A stretch of DNA of 64,000 nucleotides from assembly GCA_954871525.1 (NCBI GenBank), contig OX940864.1:19090001-19154000 (forward strand). The letters are read 5' to 3'. A program made the position numbers and the translations under genes. Each line of letters opens with the position of its first letter. The stretch's first letter is position 1. The notes beneath the pieces were generated by a model. That model had not been told where the DNA came from. It made no database searches and worked only from the letters and a program-made list of their open reading frames with translations. This DNA is from Parietaria judaica (lineage: Eukaryota > Streptophyta > Magnoliopsida > Rosales > Urticaceae). Positions 1-11,861 of this stretch are shown here, in pieces.

Positions 1-485
1 TATTTTGATATTTTAATAATAAAAACTAACTACCTTATTTTAAAAGACAAAAATCGCATGTACCATATAACTGGTATTCGGTTACGGTAATATCAGATTA
101 TATTTTTTTATCATATTTATCGCTTTTAAAATCCATTACACACAACTAACTATCATACGATGAAGTAATAGAAGTTCAAAAAGACATTAATCACACTGAT
201 GGAGTTCTTACAATACTCCCTAAAACATTGAAACAAAAAAAAAATAACTCAAAAGATGACTAATAACAATAAATTCTAAATTCTTAGCATCCATAACTAT
301 AAAAATTAAAAAAATTGACATCCCGATAAGTATAACTATTACCAATAGAAAATAAAATATAATATAAGATTTAATGGTAAAACGGTACAAACATGTATGT
401 AGTTGCGATTGTTACATCAAAATAAAAAATAAAAAAATCTATCTTAATATAATCCAGGTAGTCGGTTATTTTTTGTAGGGTTAAT
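1..485. other. AT-rich intergenic sequence
   Basis: I see no gene, RNA or clear repeat structure here. The sequence is AT-rich with short A/T runs. Confidence 0.5.
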
Positions 486-1261
486 CAAGGTTTAAAATAC
501 CGCTTGCCGATTTCGTTTCGCATTTTCCGTTTTACGGATATATCGCTTGCCGATGGGCAAATCGGAAAAAAAGGGCATGCCGCATACCGCATATACCGCA
601 CTTTTCGCATGTGCATACCGCATGCCGATGGGGTTTTCGACGGATATTTTGTAAAAAAATATTTGAGTATTTAAGCAAGATATTTATATAGGTTCAAAAC
701 TACATATTTAATAAATACAAGACATAATTGTATACAACAAAACACATTTGTAAATTAAATATGTAGGTGAAATGTATAATATTAAGTCACTTTATTAGTT
801 TAAGTGTGTAATATTAAGTCAAATTATTATGTGAAGTGAATATGTATGTTAATTAAGTGTGTAATATTAAATGAATATGCATGTTAATTGTATATGTATG
901 TTAACAAATTTAATATTAGTTGAAGTGTATATTATTAAATGAATATGTATATTAAGTGTATATGTATGGTAGGCGAAGTTAATATGTATGTTAAGTGTAT
1001 AATATTATTTGAAGTGTGTAATATTAAGTTAAATTATTAGGTGAAGTGTATGTGTATGTGTATGTGTATGTTAAGTGTGAATGTGTGATATTAGTTGAAT
1101 AACAAAAAGTCCCACATTGATAGATAACAAGAGTTTGGTGATGTTTATATACCAATATTAGGGACAAGGGCTTGGGCCCTTTGGGTCATAGGATTTTGTG
1201 GATGGGGGAGGACTCACACAAATGTTACACCACCACACGCGCGCCGCCGCCGCCGTGGCCT
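486..1261 (+). repeat. Dispersed repeat, copy 1, broken by plastid DNA
   Basis: This stretch aligns nearly base for base with 25067-25850. Both share an AAGGTTTAAAATACCGC start, a series of short TATGTTAAGTG-type units and a GC-rich CCGCC end. At its right edge the homology stops and plastid sequence begins, whereas the other copy runs on for another 200 bp to a matching inverted end. It is therefore probably a non-autonomous DNA transposon cut by the plastid insertion. I see no coding capacity. Confidence 0.7.
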
Positions 1262-1948
1262 ATTAGAAGTAGAAGGCGCTCTGGTGAGATCCTCACGGAC
1301 AGAAAAAGATTGCAGCCAGTTTGATAATGATCGAGTGACATTGCTTCTTCGGCCCGAAGCAAGGAATCCCTTAGATATGATGCAAAATGGATCTTGGTCT
1401 ATCGTTGATCAGAGATTTCTCTACGAACAATACAAATCGGAGTTTGAAGAAGGAGAAGGAGTCCTCGACCCGCAACGGATAGAGGAGGATTTATTCAATC
1501 ACATAGTTTGGGCTCCTAGAATATGGCGCCCTTGGGGCTTTCGATACAATCAAATAGAAAGCCCCAATGAATTGGGATTTCCCTATTGGGCCAGGTCATT
1601 TCGGGGCAAGCGGATCATTTATGATGAAGAGGATGGGCTTAAAGAGAATGATTCGGAGTTCTTGCAGAGTGGAACCATGCAGTACCAGACACGAGATAGA
1701 TCTTCCAAAGAACAAGGCTTTTTTCGAATAAGCCAATTCATTTGGGACCCTGCAGATCCACTCTTTTTCCTATTCAAAGATCAGCCCTTTGTCTCTGTGT
1801 TTTCACATCGAGAATTCTTTGCAGATGAAGAGATGTCAAAGGGGCTTCTTACTTCCCAAACAGATCTTCCTACATCTATATATAAACGATGGTTTATCAA
1901 GAATACGCAAGAAAAGTACTTCGAATTGTTGATTTATCGCCAGAGAGG
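1262..1948 (+). pseudogene. ycf2: Plastid ycf2 fragment (nuclear insertion)
   Basis: The reading frame from about 1284 matches the C-terminal region of plastid Ycf2, the large plastid protein linked to the inner-membrane import motor. Recognisable stretches are [64 protein letters not shown] and [12 protein letters not shown]. Homology ends abruptly at about 1948, just after the FELL-RQR motif, so the true Ycf2 C-terminus is missing and the frame runs into spacer sequence up to a stop at 2060. The frame has no ATG at its beginning. It lies between nuclear repeats, so it is a nuclear plastid-derived (NUPT) fragment and not expected to be functional. It differs at several residues from the Ycf2 sequence I know, which suggests some age. 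Confidence 0.93.
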
Positions 1949-2250
1949 CGTAATCGGACCTGCTTTTTACATATCTCTCGTTATTTGGGACCCTATTCAC
2001 CATTCACCTCTTTGGGCTTCTATTGAATCGATAAATAGGTTTGATTGTCCATCTTTTTGATATTTGATATAATATATATAAATAGAAGGCATCCTCCGGA
2101 TAATTCAAATCGAAGCAATTGGATGTCCGACTCGGCCCTCTATGACATGACCGATCAATATAAATACTCTAACACTCCCCCCTTGTCATATATTCCATAC
2201 ATCACACTGGATAGATATCATATTCATGGAATACGATTCGCTTTCAAGAT

Positions 2251-2331
2251 GCCTTGATGGTGAAATGGTAGACACGCGAGACTCAAAATCTAGTGCTAAA
2301 GAGCGTGGAGGTTCGAGTCCTCTTCAAGGCA
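2251..2331 (+). tRNA. trnL-CAA: Plastid-type tRNA-Leu(CAA), inserted copy
   Basis: The 81-nt sequence folds as the plastid trnL-CAA, with anticodon CAA at 2284-2286, a long variable arm and the T-loop GTTCGAGTCC. The acceptor stem pairs fully (2251-2257 with 2324-2330). The anticodon stem carries one substitution (A at 2292 where C is usual), leaving a G:A mismatch. It sits inside the plastid insertion, so it is probably a relic. Confidence 0.9.
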
Positions 2332-2440
2332 TAATATTGAATATTGAGAATGCTCATTGAATTGGAATAAGTTCGGCAGCGGATCACGAAATCTTGGTGA
2401 TCTTCTCTATCTAATGAATGGGGAGTCCGTGTCCGCCCTT

Positions 2441-2465
2441 CCCCCCCCCCCCCCCCCCCCCCCCC
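2441..2465. repeat. 25-nt poly-C tract
   Basis: An uninterrupted run of 25 C lies exactly at the join between two plastid-derived blocks. Confidence 0.95.
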
Positions 2466-4207
2466 GAGTCTATGCTTCAACAGGAATCACACAAGGGTAG
2501 ATTGATACAATAGAAACCTCTAGTAAAATGCCCACCCCTAACCCAGCAGATAAAGTACATTACATAGTCCGTTTTAGGGATTGGCGACTTACCCATTCAG
2601 TGACTTTGGCGCTGGACGTTCCCAAAATAAAATGGGTACTATCGGGTCGGGTGAATTCAATAATAGACGCCTGTTGGCATTCCAGCCTCCCTTCTCCTTT
2701 CAAGCCTATCCGAAAGAAAATCCAGTACTTCTTGGTCGTGAATATCTGAATAGGACGAACCACTCCGTGGATATCTTTGCTTCGGAACAAAACAATTAGA
2801 ATTAGTCGGTCAACTGGAATGTGTATTATACATATAGGGGATCTTTCAATTGAGAAGATCCGTCGACCTGAGACGAAGAGAAATGTCTATCTATTTTATT
2901 TACTTATTCAGTTAAACCAATGATTCGTTGACATTTGCACAAAAACGTTAACTTTTCCGTTAACGTCTGTCACGTGGCCGTTAACGGCAAAAAAAAATCC
3001 AAACTTTTTTCTTTTTTAAAAAAATAATATTTTATTTTTTTTAATTTATATTTTTTGAAAAAAAAATAATTTTCAATTTTTTTTCATTTATATATTTTTT
3101 TTACCTGATTAGTGATAATTACTTGAATTCCAAATACATGAAATAACACAAAGGTTAGTCAAAACATCAATATGATTTCTTAATGTGTTTGTAACTTTGT
3201 ATAAGCATTCATTAACTTTAGAGATATGTGAAGTTTTTCTATTATTATTTATTATTATTATTACTTTTGAATTTTAATGAATCATAATAAATAGTACTAT
3301 GAAAAAATGTATGATAAGATCATGATTTTCATATCACAATATGGATATACACACATTTATATTATACATATATATATATAATATTATAGGGTTAATTACG
3401 ACATAGAGAGAAAATTAAAAAAATTAAAAATCTATAAATTAATAAGAGAATTGATAATTGATATCACGATCAACTTTTGTGTCATGCGTTTTTTTGGATT
3501 ATATAAAATATGGGCCATGTATCCTAAAGTCAAAGCTCACTTGCAAATCAAAACCCATAAGCCCACTTTAGAAGCTCGGGCCCATATAACTTCAGAAGGC
3601 AAGGCCCATGGCCGAAGCCCACCTTCAAGCGGTAAGATAACTATAAAACTCACAATAATAAGGTTGTTAACTTTTTCGATCTAAAACGGTCAGTTTCCAA
3701 TGAAAAGTGTAATGGTGAAGATGTTAATTCAGTTCATTCTTAGAATTTGAAGCAATGTGAAGACATTAACTCGATTAATTAACGTCTCTAAAAGTATCCC
3801 CGATAACAAAATAAGACTTGAATGTATGTTCCGACTAAAAAAAGACATAAAAATATAAGTAATGGTCATAATTTGCAAATGTGGCAGATAAACCTAATCA
3901 TAGCTAGCCAGCCATCACGTGGTTCTTCATAGGGAGCAATCCTCATCCAACAAACGACTTGTCGTTTAGAGAGTAAATAATGAAAACGACAGCTTTGGTT
4001 TGAGAGGCATGTGGTAGAATATCTTAATGCGAAAGAAAAGAGAGGAGAGAGTACGTACTGACATGTTTCAGATATCTATAATCCAATTCATTCCCCACCC
4101 ACTGTCCATCATCTTCAATTTTGCCGACACTTATATATGGCTTTATATCCCTTCGGATAAAATTGTATATTAAAATCATTTCTATTTGTAGATAGACATA
4201 ATTAATA

Positions 4208-5536
4208 GGGAAATTTGCGGCGAAAATCATCCAAGTCATTAAATTCTTGCAGATAAATCACTACCGTCTATTTTTTGCGGCAAAAATCATTAACGTCATC
4301 AATTGTTTGCACATAAGTCACTACCGTTTATTGTTTGCGGTGAAAATCATCAAAGTCAATAAATTCTTGCAGATAAATCACTAACGTCTAGTTTTGCGCC
4401 AAAACTCATTAACGTCAGTCTTTCCTTACAAATGTTATCTGGCAACGTTAAATGACATATCACCAGCCTACATGGCATTCATCAATTGTCTCCAACAACG
4501 TCAACACGCATTAGTGATAACATTATTTGAAATAAAGATTTTTACGGCAATTGTACCATAAACTCTTAAAACTAATTTTATCGTGGCCAAAATTCTAAAA
4601 GCACTAAAAAATAATCCTACCATAACTTCCAATTTTTCCCAACAATTTTATCATGGCGGCGAAAATACCCAACCTTTGGCCATATTCTCCGATAGGTACC
4701 CAACCTCAATAAATGTCGATAAAAGTACCTAACGTCGCACTTTCGTTGTTGACCAACCAACGTCGTTAGACACCTACCTACGTAGTCGTTAGGTTGTCTC
4801 ATGTGACGTGCCATGTGGCACAAGCCGCCACGTGGCCAAAGGTAGGGTACTTTCGCCGCCACATAAAAAAAAAATTATTTTTTTCGTTCTGCTGTTCCAC
4901 ATGTTTTAATTTTTTTTACATATATCAAATATAATCAAATAATTTTATAAAATATGTTAAAAAGAATATGTTTTATTTTTTTAAGTAATCAAATGATTTT
5001 TGTACCTATGTCAAATATAATCAGATAATTTTATAAAATATGCATGTATAAAAAAATATTTTTTGTTTTTCTTATAGGATGAATTTTATATCTTTAAGGG
5101 TTAATTGCGGCGAAAATACCCACCCTTTGGCCACGTGGCGGCTTGTGCCACGTGGAACGCCACATGAGACAACCTAACGGCTATGTAGGCAGGTGTCTAA
5201 CGACGTTAGTTGGTCGGCAACAAAAGTGCGACGTTATGTACTTTTGCCTATATTTATTGAGGTTGGGTACTCATCGGAGAATATGGCCAAAGGTTGGGTA
5301 TGTTCACCGCCACGATAAAATTGTTGGGAAAAATTGAAACTTTTAACGCAAAAATAAACGCTAGTGATTTATCTGCAAGAATTTAGTGACTTTGATGATT
5401 TTCGCCGCAAAAAATTAACGGTAGTGACTTATCTGCAAACAATTGATGACGTTAGTGATTTTTGCCGCAAAAAATAGACGGTAGTGATTTATCTGCAAGA
5501 ATTTAGTGGCTTCGATGATTTTCGCCGCAAATTACC
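4208..5536. mobile_element. Nested terminal-inverted-repeat element
   Basis: Both ends carry a long inverted repeat beginning AATTTGCGGCGAAAATCATC, followed by repeated blocks of about 60 bp that end in TTGCAGATAAATCACTA. Within it lie two smaller copies of a roughly 215-bp MITE (about 4650-4866 and 5108-5315), each with GCGGCGAAAATACCCA-type ends and in opposite orientation. The interior has no convincing coding sequence. Confidence 0.65.
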
Positions 5537-5554
5537 AATAGTTCTATTTGTTTG

Positions 5555-5880
5555 GTATACTCTCTCTCTATAGATAGATGATACATGAGAAACAAATAAA
5601 CCAAAAAAAAACAGTAGCGAAATAATTTCAAAATACATATCGTTGTGTTCTTGAATTTGACGAGCGTAGTGTTGTCGGTTTGATCCAAAACTTGTTTGAT
5701 ATCCTGTAAAACAGAAAACCGTTAGCGATTCCCGAGACGCGTTGGACGCTTTCCTTAAAGCTTGATTCGCCTCCTCTACGTGCTTGAGGTTCGTTAGGCG
5801 ATAGCTTCCCAGGATATAACGGGATGACCGCGAACTTCGTAGCACTTCGAAGACCGCCGGCGAACTAAACCTTCTTGAAC
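5555..5880 (-). other. Gene-like fragment of unknown origin
   Basis: A block of higher GC than its surroundings contains an open frame on the minus strand (5489-5845) and a splice-acceptor-like TTTTACAG at about 5702. I do not recognise the protein. It lies inside the nested element region and may be a captured or retroelement-derived fragment. Confidence 0.25.
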
Positions 5881-6774
5881 TCCGTTACCGAAACGGTCAA
5901 TTACCAATGAAAAGGGTAATGGTAAAGATGTTAATTTGGTTTATACTTAGAATTTGAAGCAATGTGAAGACATTAACTCGGCTAATTAACGTATCTAAAA
6001 GTATCCCCGATGACAAAATAAGACTTCAAAGTATGTTCCGACCAAAAAAGACATAAAAATATAAGTAATGGTCATAACTTGAGAATATATGCGCTAAGAG
6101 TTTCACACACATATATATATATACATACATATTATATAATATTTCTTTGAGATGTCATGCTATATATTTAGATAGTCAAATGTAACAAAAACAATATGAT
6201 TAGGTTTTTGTTTAAAGTTTGACTGTCAACCTTAAATTAACTATGTAATTGTTTTATTCATGATTAGGTTTAGTCGGCAAATTAGCTTCTCCAAGCAAAT
6301 TAATGAGAGAATTGATAATTGATATCATGATCGACTTTTGTGTAATGCTATGTTTAAAATTGAAGTGGTAAGATAACTCTAAAACTCATAATAATAAAAA
6401 TTTTATCAACAAATGTAGCTTATACAAGGACATTAAGAAATCAATTGATGTTTTGACTAACTTTTGTGTTATTTCATGTATTTGGAATTCAAGTAATTAT
6501 CACTAATCAAGTAAAGAAAAAAATATAAATTAAAAAAATTAAAAATTATTTTTTTTCTAAAAATATAAATTGAAAAAATTGAAAATTAATTTAAATAAAT
6601 AAAGTTTGGGTATTTTTGCCGTTAACGGCCACATGGCAGATGTTAACGGAAAAGTTAACATTTTTTTGCAAATATCACGGTCAATGCAGTTTGGGTACTT
6701 TTGCCATCACTTTTGAAGGTTTGGTACACAGGAGGCACGTTGACCAGAGTTGAGGTATTTTTGCCGTAATTAAC

Positions 6775-8644
6775 TCTTTTTTTTATATTTTATTATAACC
6801 CCTTTAGTTCGGTTTACGATTTAATCTATATTGATTTAATTGAATTTCGAAAAGAAAAAATCAATTAATGATTTTTTTGTTCACCTTCAATTTCTTTCAT
6901 ATGTCAAAGCGTACAAGAATCCAAAGAGTAGAAAGAAGAAAATATCCAAAGAGAAAAACGTCGAGCTTATAGATTTTAAAAAGAAAATATCATATCAAAA
7001 CAACGTAGAGCTTAATCTGAATGGATCGTGATAGCACGACCACTATTTCTCTTATGAATTTCCCAAATAATTTTTTAAAATTGCGAGATTTATGATGTAT
7101 TAAAAAAAAAAAAAAAAAAAACTCACAAAATGTTCAAAAAACACCAAAATTTTTAGTAAAATGCCCATAGTTTCTTAAAATTCATTTATACCCATTAATA
7201 AAAAAAATTGGACCATATTAACCTTAGTATTAATTATAATTATCAATTTTTGTATAATAATTACTAACAATATATTACAATTTCAAAATTACTTTTCTTA
7301 TATGGTTGACATATTCATTTAATTATATTAACTTTAAAAAATCATCGCATTTAATTGAGGAATCGGCATCTTTCCTTCTCTCCTCTAAACCTCTCTCTTT
7401 GGTTCGACCTCTCCCCAGAGTTTTTCCGTCGCCGTGTTTCGTCGCCAAAAGTTGGTTCCGTCGTCTTCTTCCATCGCGAAGGTTCGCTCGTTCTCTCACG
7501 AAAGTTCGCCGTCGTTTGTTCGCCATTTCTCAGTCGTCGTCGCTTGTTCGCTCGTTCGCTCGCGGAGGTTCGCCGTCCTTTATTCGCCATTTCTCGGTCG
7601 CCGTCGTTTGTTCGTATATATATTTACAATTTTTTAAATTTCGTAAATATATTTACAGTTTTATAACTACAGCTTTATTGAAATTTCGTAATTATATTTA
7701 CAGTTTATTGCACTTACTACTGTAGTTGAAAATCCTACGGACGCTCGTAAACAAGCACAATGTCCCGAGGTTCAATAGGTTAATGAATTGTCGAAAATAT
7801 ATTTAACAGTTTTATAACTACAACTTTATTGAAATTTTGTAACTGTATTTACAGATTTATAACTACAGCTTTATTGTAATTTCGTAACTATATTTACAAT
7901 TTACTACACGAAAATTAGGCTGAAGAAATACAATTGATTTTTAATTGATTTTGGGAATTTTGATTTTCATATTACAAATTGTTATAATCCTTGTTAATAG
8001 GGATAACAATATTTCAAAACCAATTAATAATCTAATTCGAATAAATTAATGAATTTTTTTAAATAAATTTCTTACGATTGTTGAGCTTAAGGAAAAAAAA
8101 TTTGTAAATTGATTTTTTAATTAAAATTTAAATCGATATCATTTATATTTAAATAAATATTTTAATACAAATAATTATTGTCAAACGTAAAATGATAAAA
8201 GGTATATTAGTCCATATTTTAATTAATTAGTAATTTTTATTACCATATATAGATTTGAGCATTTTGCTAAAAAAGTTTCATCAAAATAGGCATTTGATTT
8301 TACTCTAAAAAAATATAGATGGTATTTTGTTATATAAAAAGTAAAGGTTTTATTAGAGAATTAGATATTGAGGTGGGAGTAAATGCCATGAGATGAAAGC
8401 ATAGTGTTTTTTATTTATTTTTCCCTTGTCTCCAAACAAGAGTTTTGTCGTATTAAGCTCTTGAGTTTATTATGACCATTATTTGACCTTATCTCCAAAA
8501 TAAAATACCATTATCATTGGCAGAGAGGGATATCAAATGCTTCAATATGGTTCACTTGTCAAAATTATTTCTTCAAATTAAATAATATACAAAGAAGCCA
8601 CATTGAATATGTCTATTTTATTATTTTACGAGAACTGACACAAA
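6775..8644. other. Gene-free AT-rich DNA with a GC-rich repeat patch
   Basis: Mostly AT-rich sequence. Between about 7360 and 7615 there is a patch of degenerate short repeats around TTCGCCGTCGTTTGTTCGCC that gives open frames on both strands. At 7620-7910 a unit of about 50 bp containing TTTATAACTACAGCTTTATTG is repeated. The open frames are arginine/serine-rich low complexity and I do not regard them as genes. Confidence 0.5.
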
Positions 8645-8730
8645 CCGACCTTAGCTCAGTTGGTAGAGCGGAGGACTGTAGTTGGAAAACAGAAATCCTT
8701 AGGTCGCTGGTTCGAATCCGGCATGTCGGA
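8645..8730 (+). tRNA. tRNA-Tyr(GUA) with 13-nt intron
   Basis: The cloverleaf begins CCGACCTTAGCTCAGTTGG and ends with the GGTTCGAATCC T-arm. Anticodon GTA is at 8678-8680. A 13-nt intron (8682-8694) follows position 37, as in other plant tRNA-Tyr genes. A CAAA motif precedes the gene and a T-run (8731-8735, then 8742-8750) can terminate Pol III. One acceptor pair is lost: T at 8725 faces C where plants usually have G, giving a C:U mismatch at pair 6-67. It could be functional or slightly decayed. Confidence 0.93.
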
Positions 8731-9576
8731 ATTTTTCAGTCTTTTTTTTTATTTGCGACAAAAGTACTTAAGTTTTTTTTTAAAAATAATGCAAATTATT
8801 CCTGAAATTTTAATTACGTTTACATTAAAGACCCAACTGCGTAAAATTCAATTTATTTCATCCCTTAGGGTTAAGTTTTTTTACATGTGCACAATTCAAG
8901 TAATAATTTTTTTCTTTTCACGTTTTAAGATTTCTCCTTAAATACTTTAGTTTGAACTTGAAGCATATGTAAACTTTAACAGCGGAATGGAAATAACTAA
9001 TCGAAAACACAATTTTCACGATCATAAAGAGCGCAATTGAAAATTTAAGAATATGCCGCACTATTTTAAAAAAACTTATATACTTTACCACGATGATCAC
9101 TATATATTTGCAAAATTTCAATCGAATTTATTGAAGCCAAAATGAGTGTTAGTGTGCTAATTAAACTACAGGTGAACAACCCAGAGTTCCAATCAGTTTT
9201 CCGGCATTTTATTTTGAAACCGAAAACCGTTTTTTTGAGGGTTATGAAACAAACAGATGATTAAAGCCGTCAGCACTTATATAATTCAGAACCTGAAATG
9301 AAAATTGACAATAGATAAAAAAAAGAATGGTGATTTTCTAATTCAAATAGAAAACATTTCTTGTATCACAAGAAATTCAACGTACCCTTTAATTTGTTAA
9401 TTTTTTATGAACCAAAATTGACGGCATGAAGATAAATTAATTCATATTTACACGAGTAGATATGTTGAGAAAGAATACATTACAAAAACATTATATAATC
9501 TTATCTCAATCGGAATTGATTCCGATAAATTAGGATTTACCGATACTGCTTAATTCAAACCTAACTAACCATATGA
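8731..9576. other. Intergenic sequence between tRNA-Tyr and the RFWD3-like gene
   Basis: AT-rich and without recognisable genes. It includes the 3' flank of the RFWD3-like gene on the minus strand. Confidence 0.5.
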
Positions 9577-11827
9577 CTAACCTTTCACAGAGGGCCGGTA
9601 CCGAAAGACTTGCACCGTCTCGCCATGTATACAACCGAGCAAGCCTCTTCCGAGGGCATTTGTGAACTTTACATCCCTAAGAGGACGCCCGTTGGACCCG
9701 AGCCTCTGAAAATCCGAGAAGCCGTGCAACGATTGCAAGTTCAAATCCGATGTTCTTTCGTCCCGGGAAGCAAATAATATCGAGTCATCCGTTTCTATGA
9801 TAGCAGTTTTGGGAAGTCGGATCGGATCCACAAGGACATCATCGGTACATAACGGTGAAAAGCTACCCCCACAGTCTCTACGATAGAGGACATGGCAACC
9901 CGAGACTCCTTGTCTTCCCGGCTGTTGGGAAAGTATAGGGGTATCGTTGGTCATTTCCACAAGGGGACGGTAAGAAGCGGCAATGTCTCCGTTTGAATGG
10001 TACGCAAGCGAAATACAAACTCCTTGTGTGTCTGTCCCAGGAAGGACAGTCGGCCTGAAGATATCAATTGATACATTAGAAGATTGAGATGTTAAATTGC
10101 ACGCCACACATGAGTCATAACTTACTAGAGGGTATTTTTGTCAACTTTGATTATAGAAAGAACTGAGTAAGGGAAGCGAACAAACAAAACAGACCATTGA
10201 TCGCCACCTTCGAAGTTCCACTCGCTCAGACCTCCCGAAGAGGCTGACAAGACCATTTCGCGATTAATATCGCTGTTTAGAAGAGAATATACGGAATGAA
10301 CCGGGCTTTTTGTCTTGCCCATCAGAAATGTTACCGGGCCCGAAGTCTGGCGCTTGTCAAACCTATAAACCGAACCGTTCTGCAACAGCAAGGCAGAAGC
10401 AGTTTGTCAGTATTGACAATGAGATTGTTATCTGAAACAGAATTTTCGGTATTTAAGACTAAATTGTGGAATTATAACCGTCACCGATTTTATATTTTTT
10501 AATTTTTATTAGTTCATCTTTAAAAATACATCAGGGTTTGGACTTTGGAGTAAAAAAGTATAGACAATATAATTAGAAATGATATATAATTTCGAGGAAA
10601 AAGTACAAAAGAATAAAATCAAACCTGTAATCCTGCATAAATATAATGAGAGTTGTTAAGATCCCACGAACACGACCAAGCAGCAGCCTGGAATTAGCGA
10701 TTATGGCAAGATGGAAGAATTTACACTCCATAATTGAAAATTATTTTAAAAATATACATATAATTTGATTCTTTGAATATTTTTTTGCTTAATTTATTAA
10801 AGTTGTGTTCATGCTTAATTAGAGTATTATGTGATATAGGTTTATATATAGCCCCATTAATTGGTAGTCCTTGACTTCTTATTTTAATTTAAGCATTATT
10901 ATTGTAGTTTATAATAATCAGAAAATTATTCTTAAAATTCAACATCCTATATTTTTACTAAACCTCATGTAACCTCCGGGATAAGTCGACGAGTCTTGAA
11001 AACTGTTTCGGATGGAGAAAGCTTACTTTCATTTTCATAACGCAAGAGCACATATGTACATATAGATATATGAAATTATCATTTAAGAAATTCAATGAAA
11101 TATTACCGGAAGATCGTAGGTAAGGACGACGCTGTTGCTATCCGTGCTGCGACAAACAACATAAAAACGTCAATCGAGATAAAAATACAAGGAAATCAAT
11201 TAGCTAACTGAAAACGAAGAAAATACCACTAAAACTGAACTTATCACTATGTACCATTTTGCCCTTGAACTTTTTTTTTTTTTTTGTATTAAGGGGTAAT
11301 TTGATAAGTTTAGGGGCAATTTGATATTTACACTTGAAAACAAAAAAAGTAAATTGGGGACTCTGATAATACCTGAAAAGAGACAATTTCTTCCCTAGCG
11401 ATGCGAAGAGCGCAAGGCGATCACTGGAAGGAGACAAGTGCATATCCTTAATGATACTCGTCGATGGAGGAAGCAAAATATCCTCCCTTTCTGGTGGATG
11501 GATCAAGCTTACCTTCAAATCACATAGAAAAAACATAAAAAAGAGCATAATGTCTTCAAAGATATATACATATATGAGTAATTATCAGTCAAGCCACATA
11601 ACCTACCGCATCGTCTCAATTCTCCCGTTTAAAACTTTTTTTTATAGCAAATTACCCCCAGTCGTTCAATGGTTTTCATCAAATTCTAAGCTACGGTTAA
11701 TGTGCATACTACAGTTTACGAACAAATTTATTATTAACGATCATCAATTACTTTAACGGCTACGGGAACGATAACTATTATTTACAAATTTTGGGGAGAA
11801 ACTGAGACACGGAGCATGACTAGTAAT

Positions 11828-11861
<34 letters not shown>

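Larger units (their letters stand above)
1262..2934. other. Nuclear plastid DNA insertion (NUPT), rearranged
   Basis: Three plastid-like blocks are joined. The first is the ycf2 3' region (1262-1948). The second is the inverted-repeat spacer plus trnL-CAA and its downstream spacer (about 1949-2430). The third is a plastid-like spacer (about 2466-2934) that I believe comes from the rps12-trnV side of the plastid inverted repeat; that placement is less certain. A run of 25 C separates the second and third blocks. ycf2 and trnL are neighbours in plastomes but the sequence between them is shortened here. Repeats flank the insert on both sides: the dispersed repeat at 486-1261 and a Mutator-like end from 2935. 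Confidence 0.85.
2935..6774. mobile_element. Mutator-like inverted-repeat element with nested insertions
   Basis: The segment 2935-3215 is the inverted complement of about 6415-6680, and the right end runs to about 6774 with the ATTTTTGCCGTAATTAA terminus typical of this MITE/MULE group. The matching left terminus (about 110 bp) is absent and plastid sequence abuts instead. Inside, 3670-3885 is repeated directly at 5889-6080. I find no transposase frame, so this is a non-autonomous, rearranged element. Confidence 0.6.

Noticed and set aside
2045..2799. Short frames downstream of the ycf2 fragment
   Set aside because: They fall in plastid spacer and tRNA sequence, not coding in plastomes as far as I know, apart from old hypothetical frames.
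4617..5337. Two similar frames of 81 and 64 codons containing MRQPNxYVGRCLTTLVG
   Set aside because: They are the two inverted copies of a MITE, so the similarity reflects the repeat and not a protein family.
7306..7725. Overlapping Arg/Ser-rich frames on both strands
   Set aside because: They come from degenerate TTCGCCGTC repeats; no domain, no ATG context, no splice pattern.
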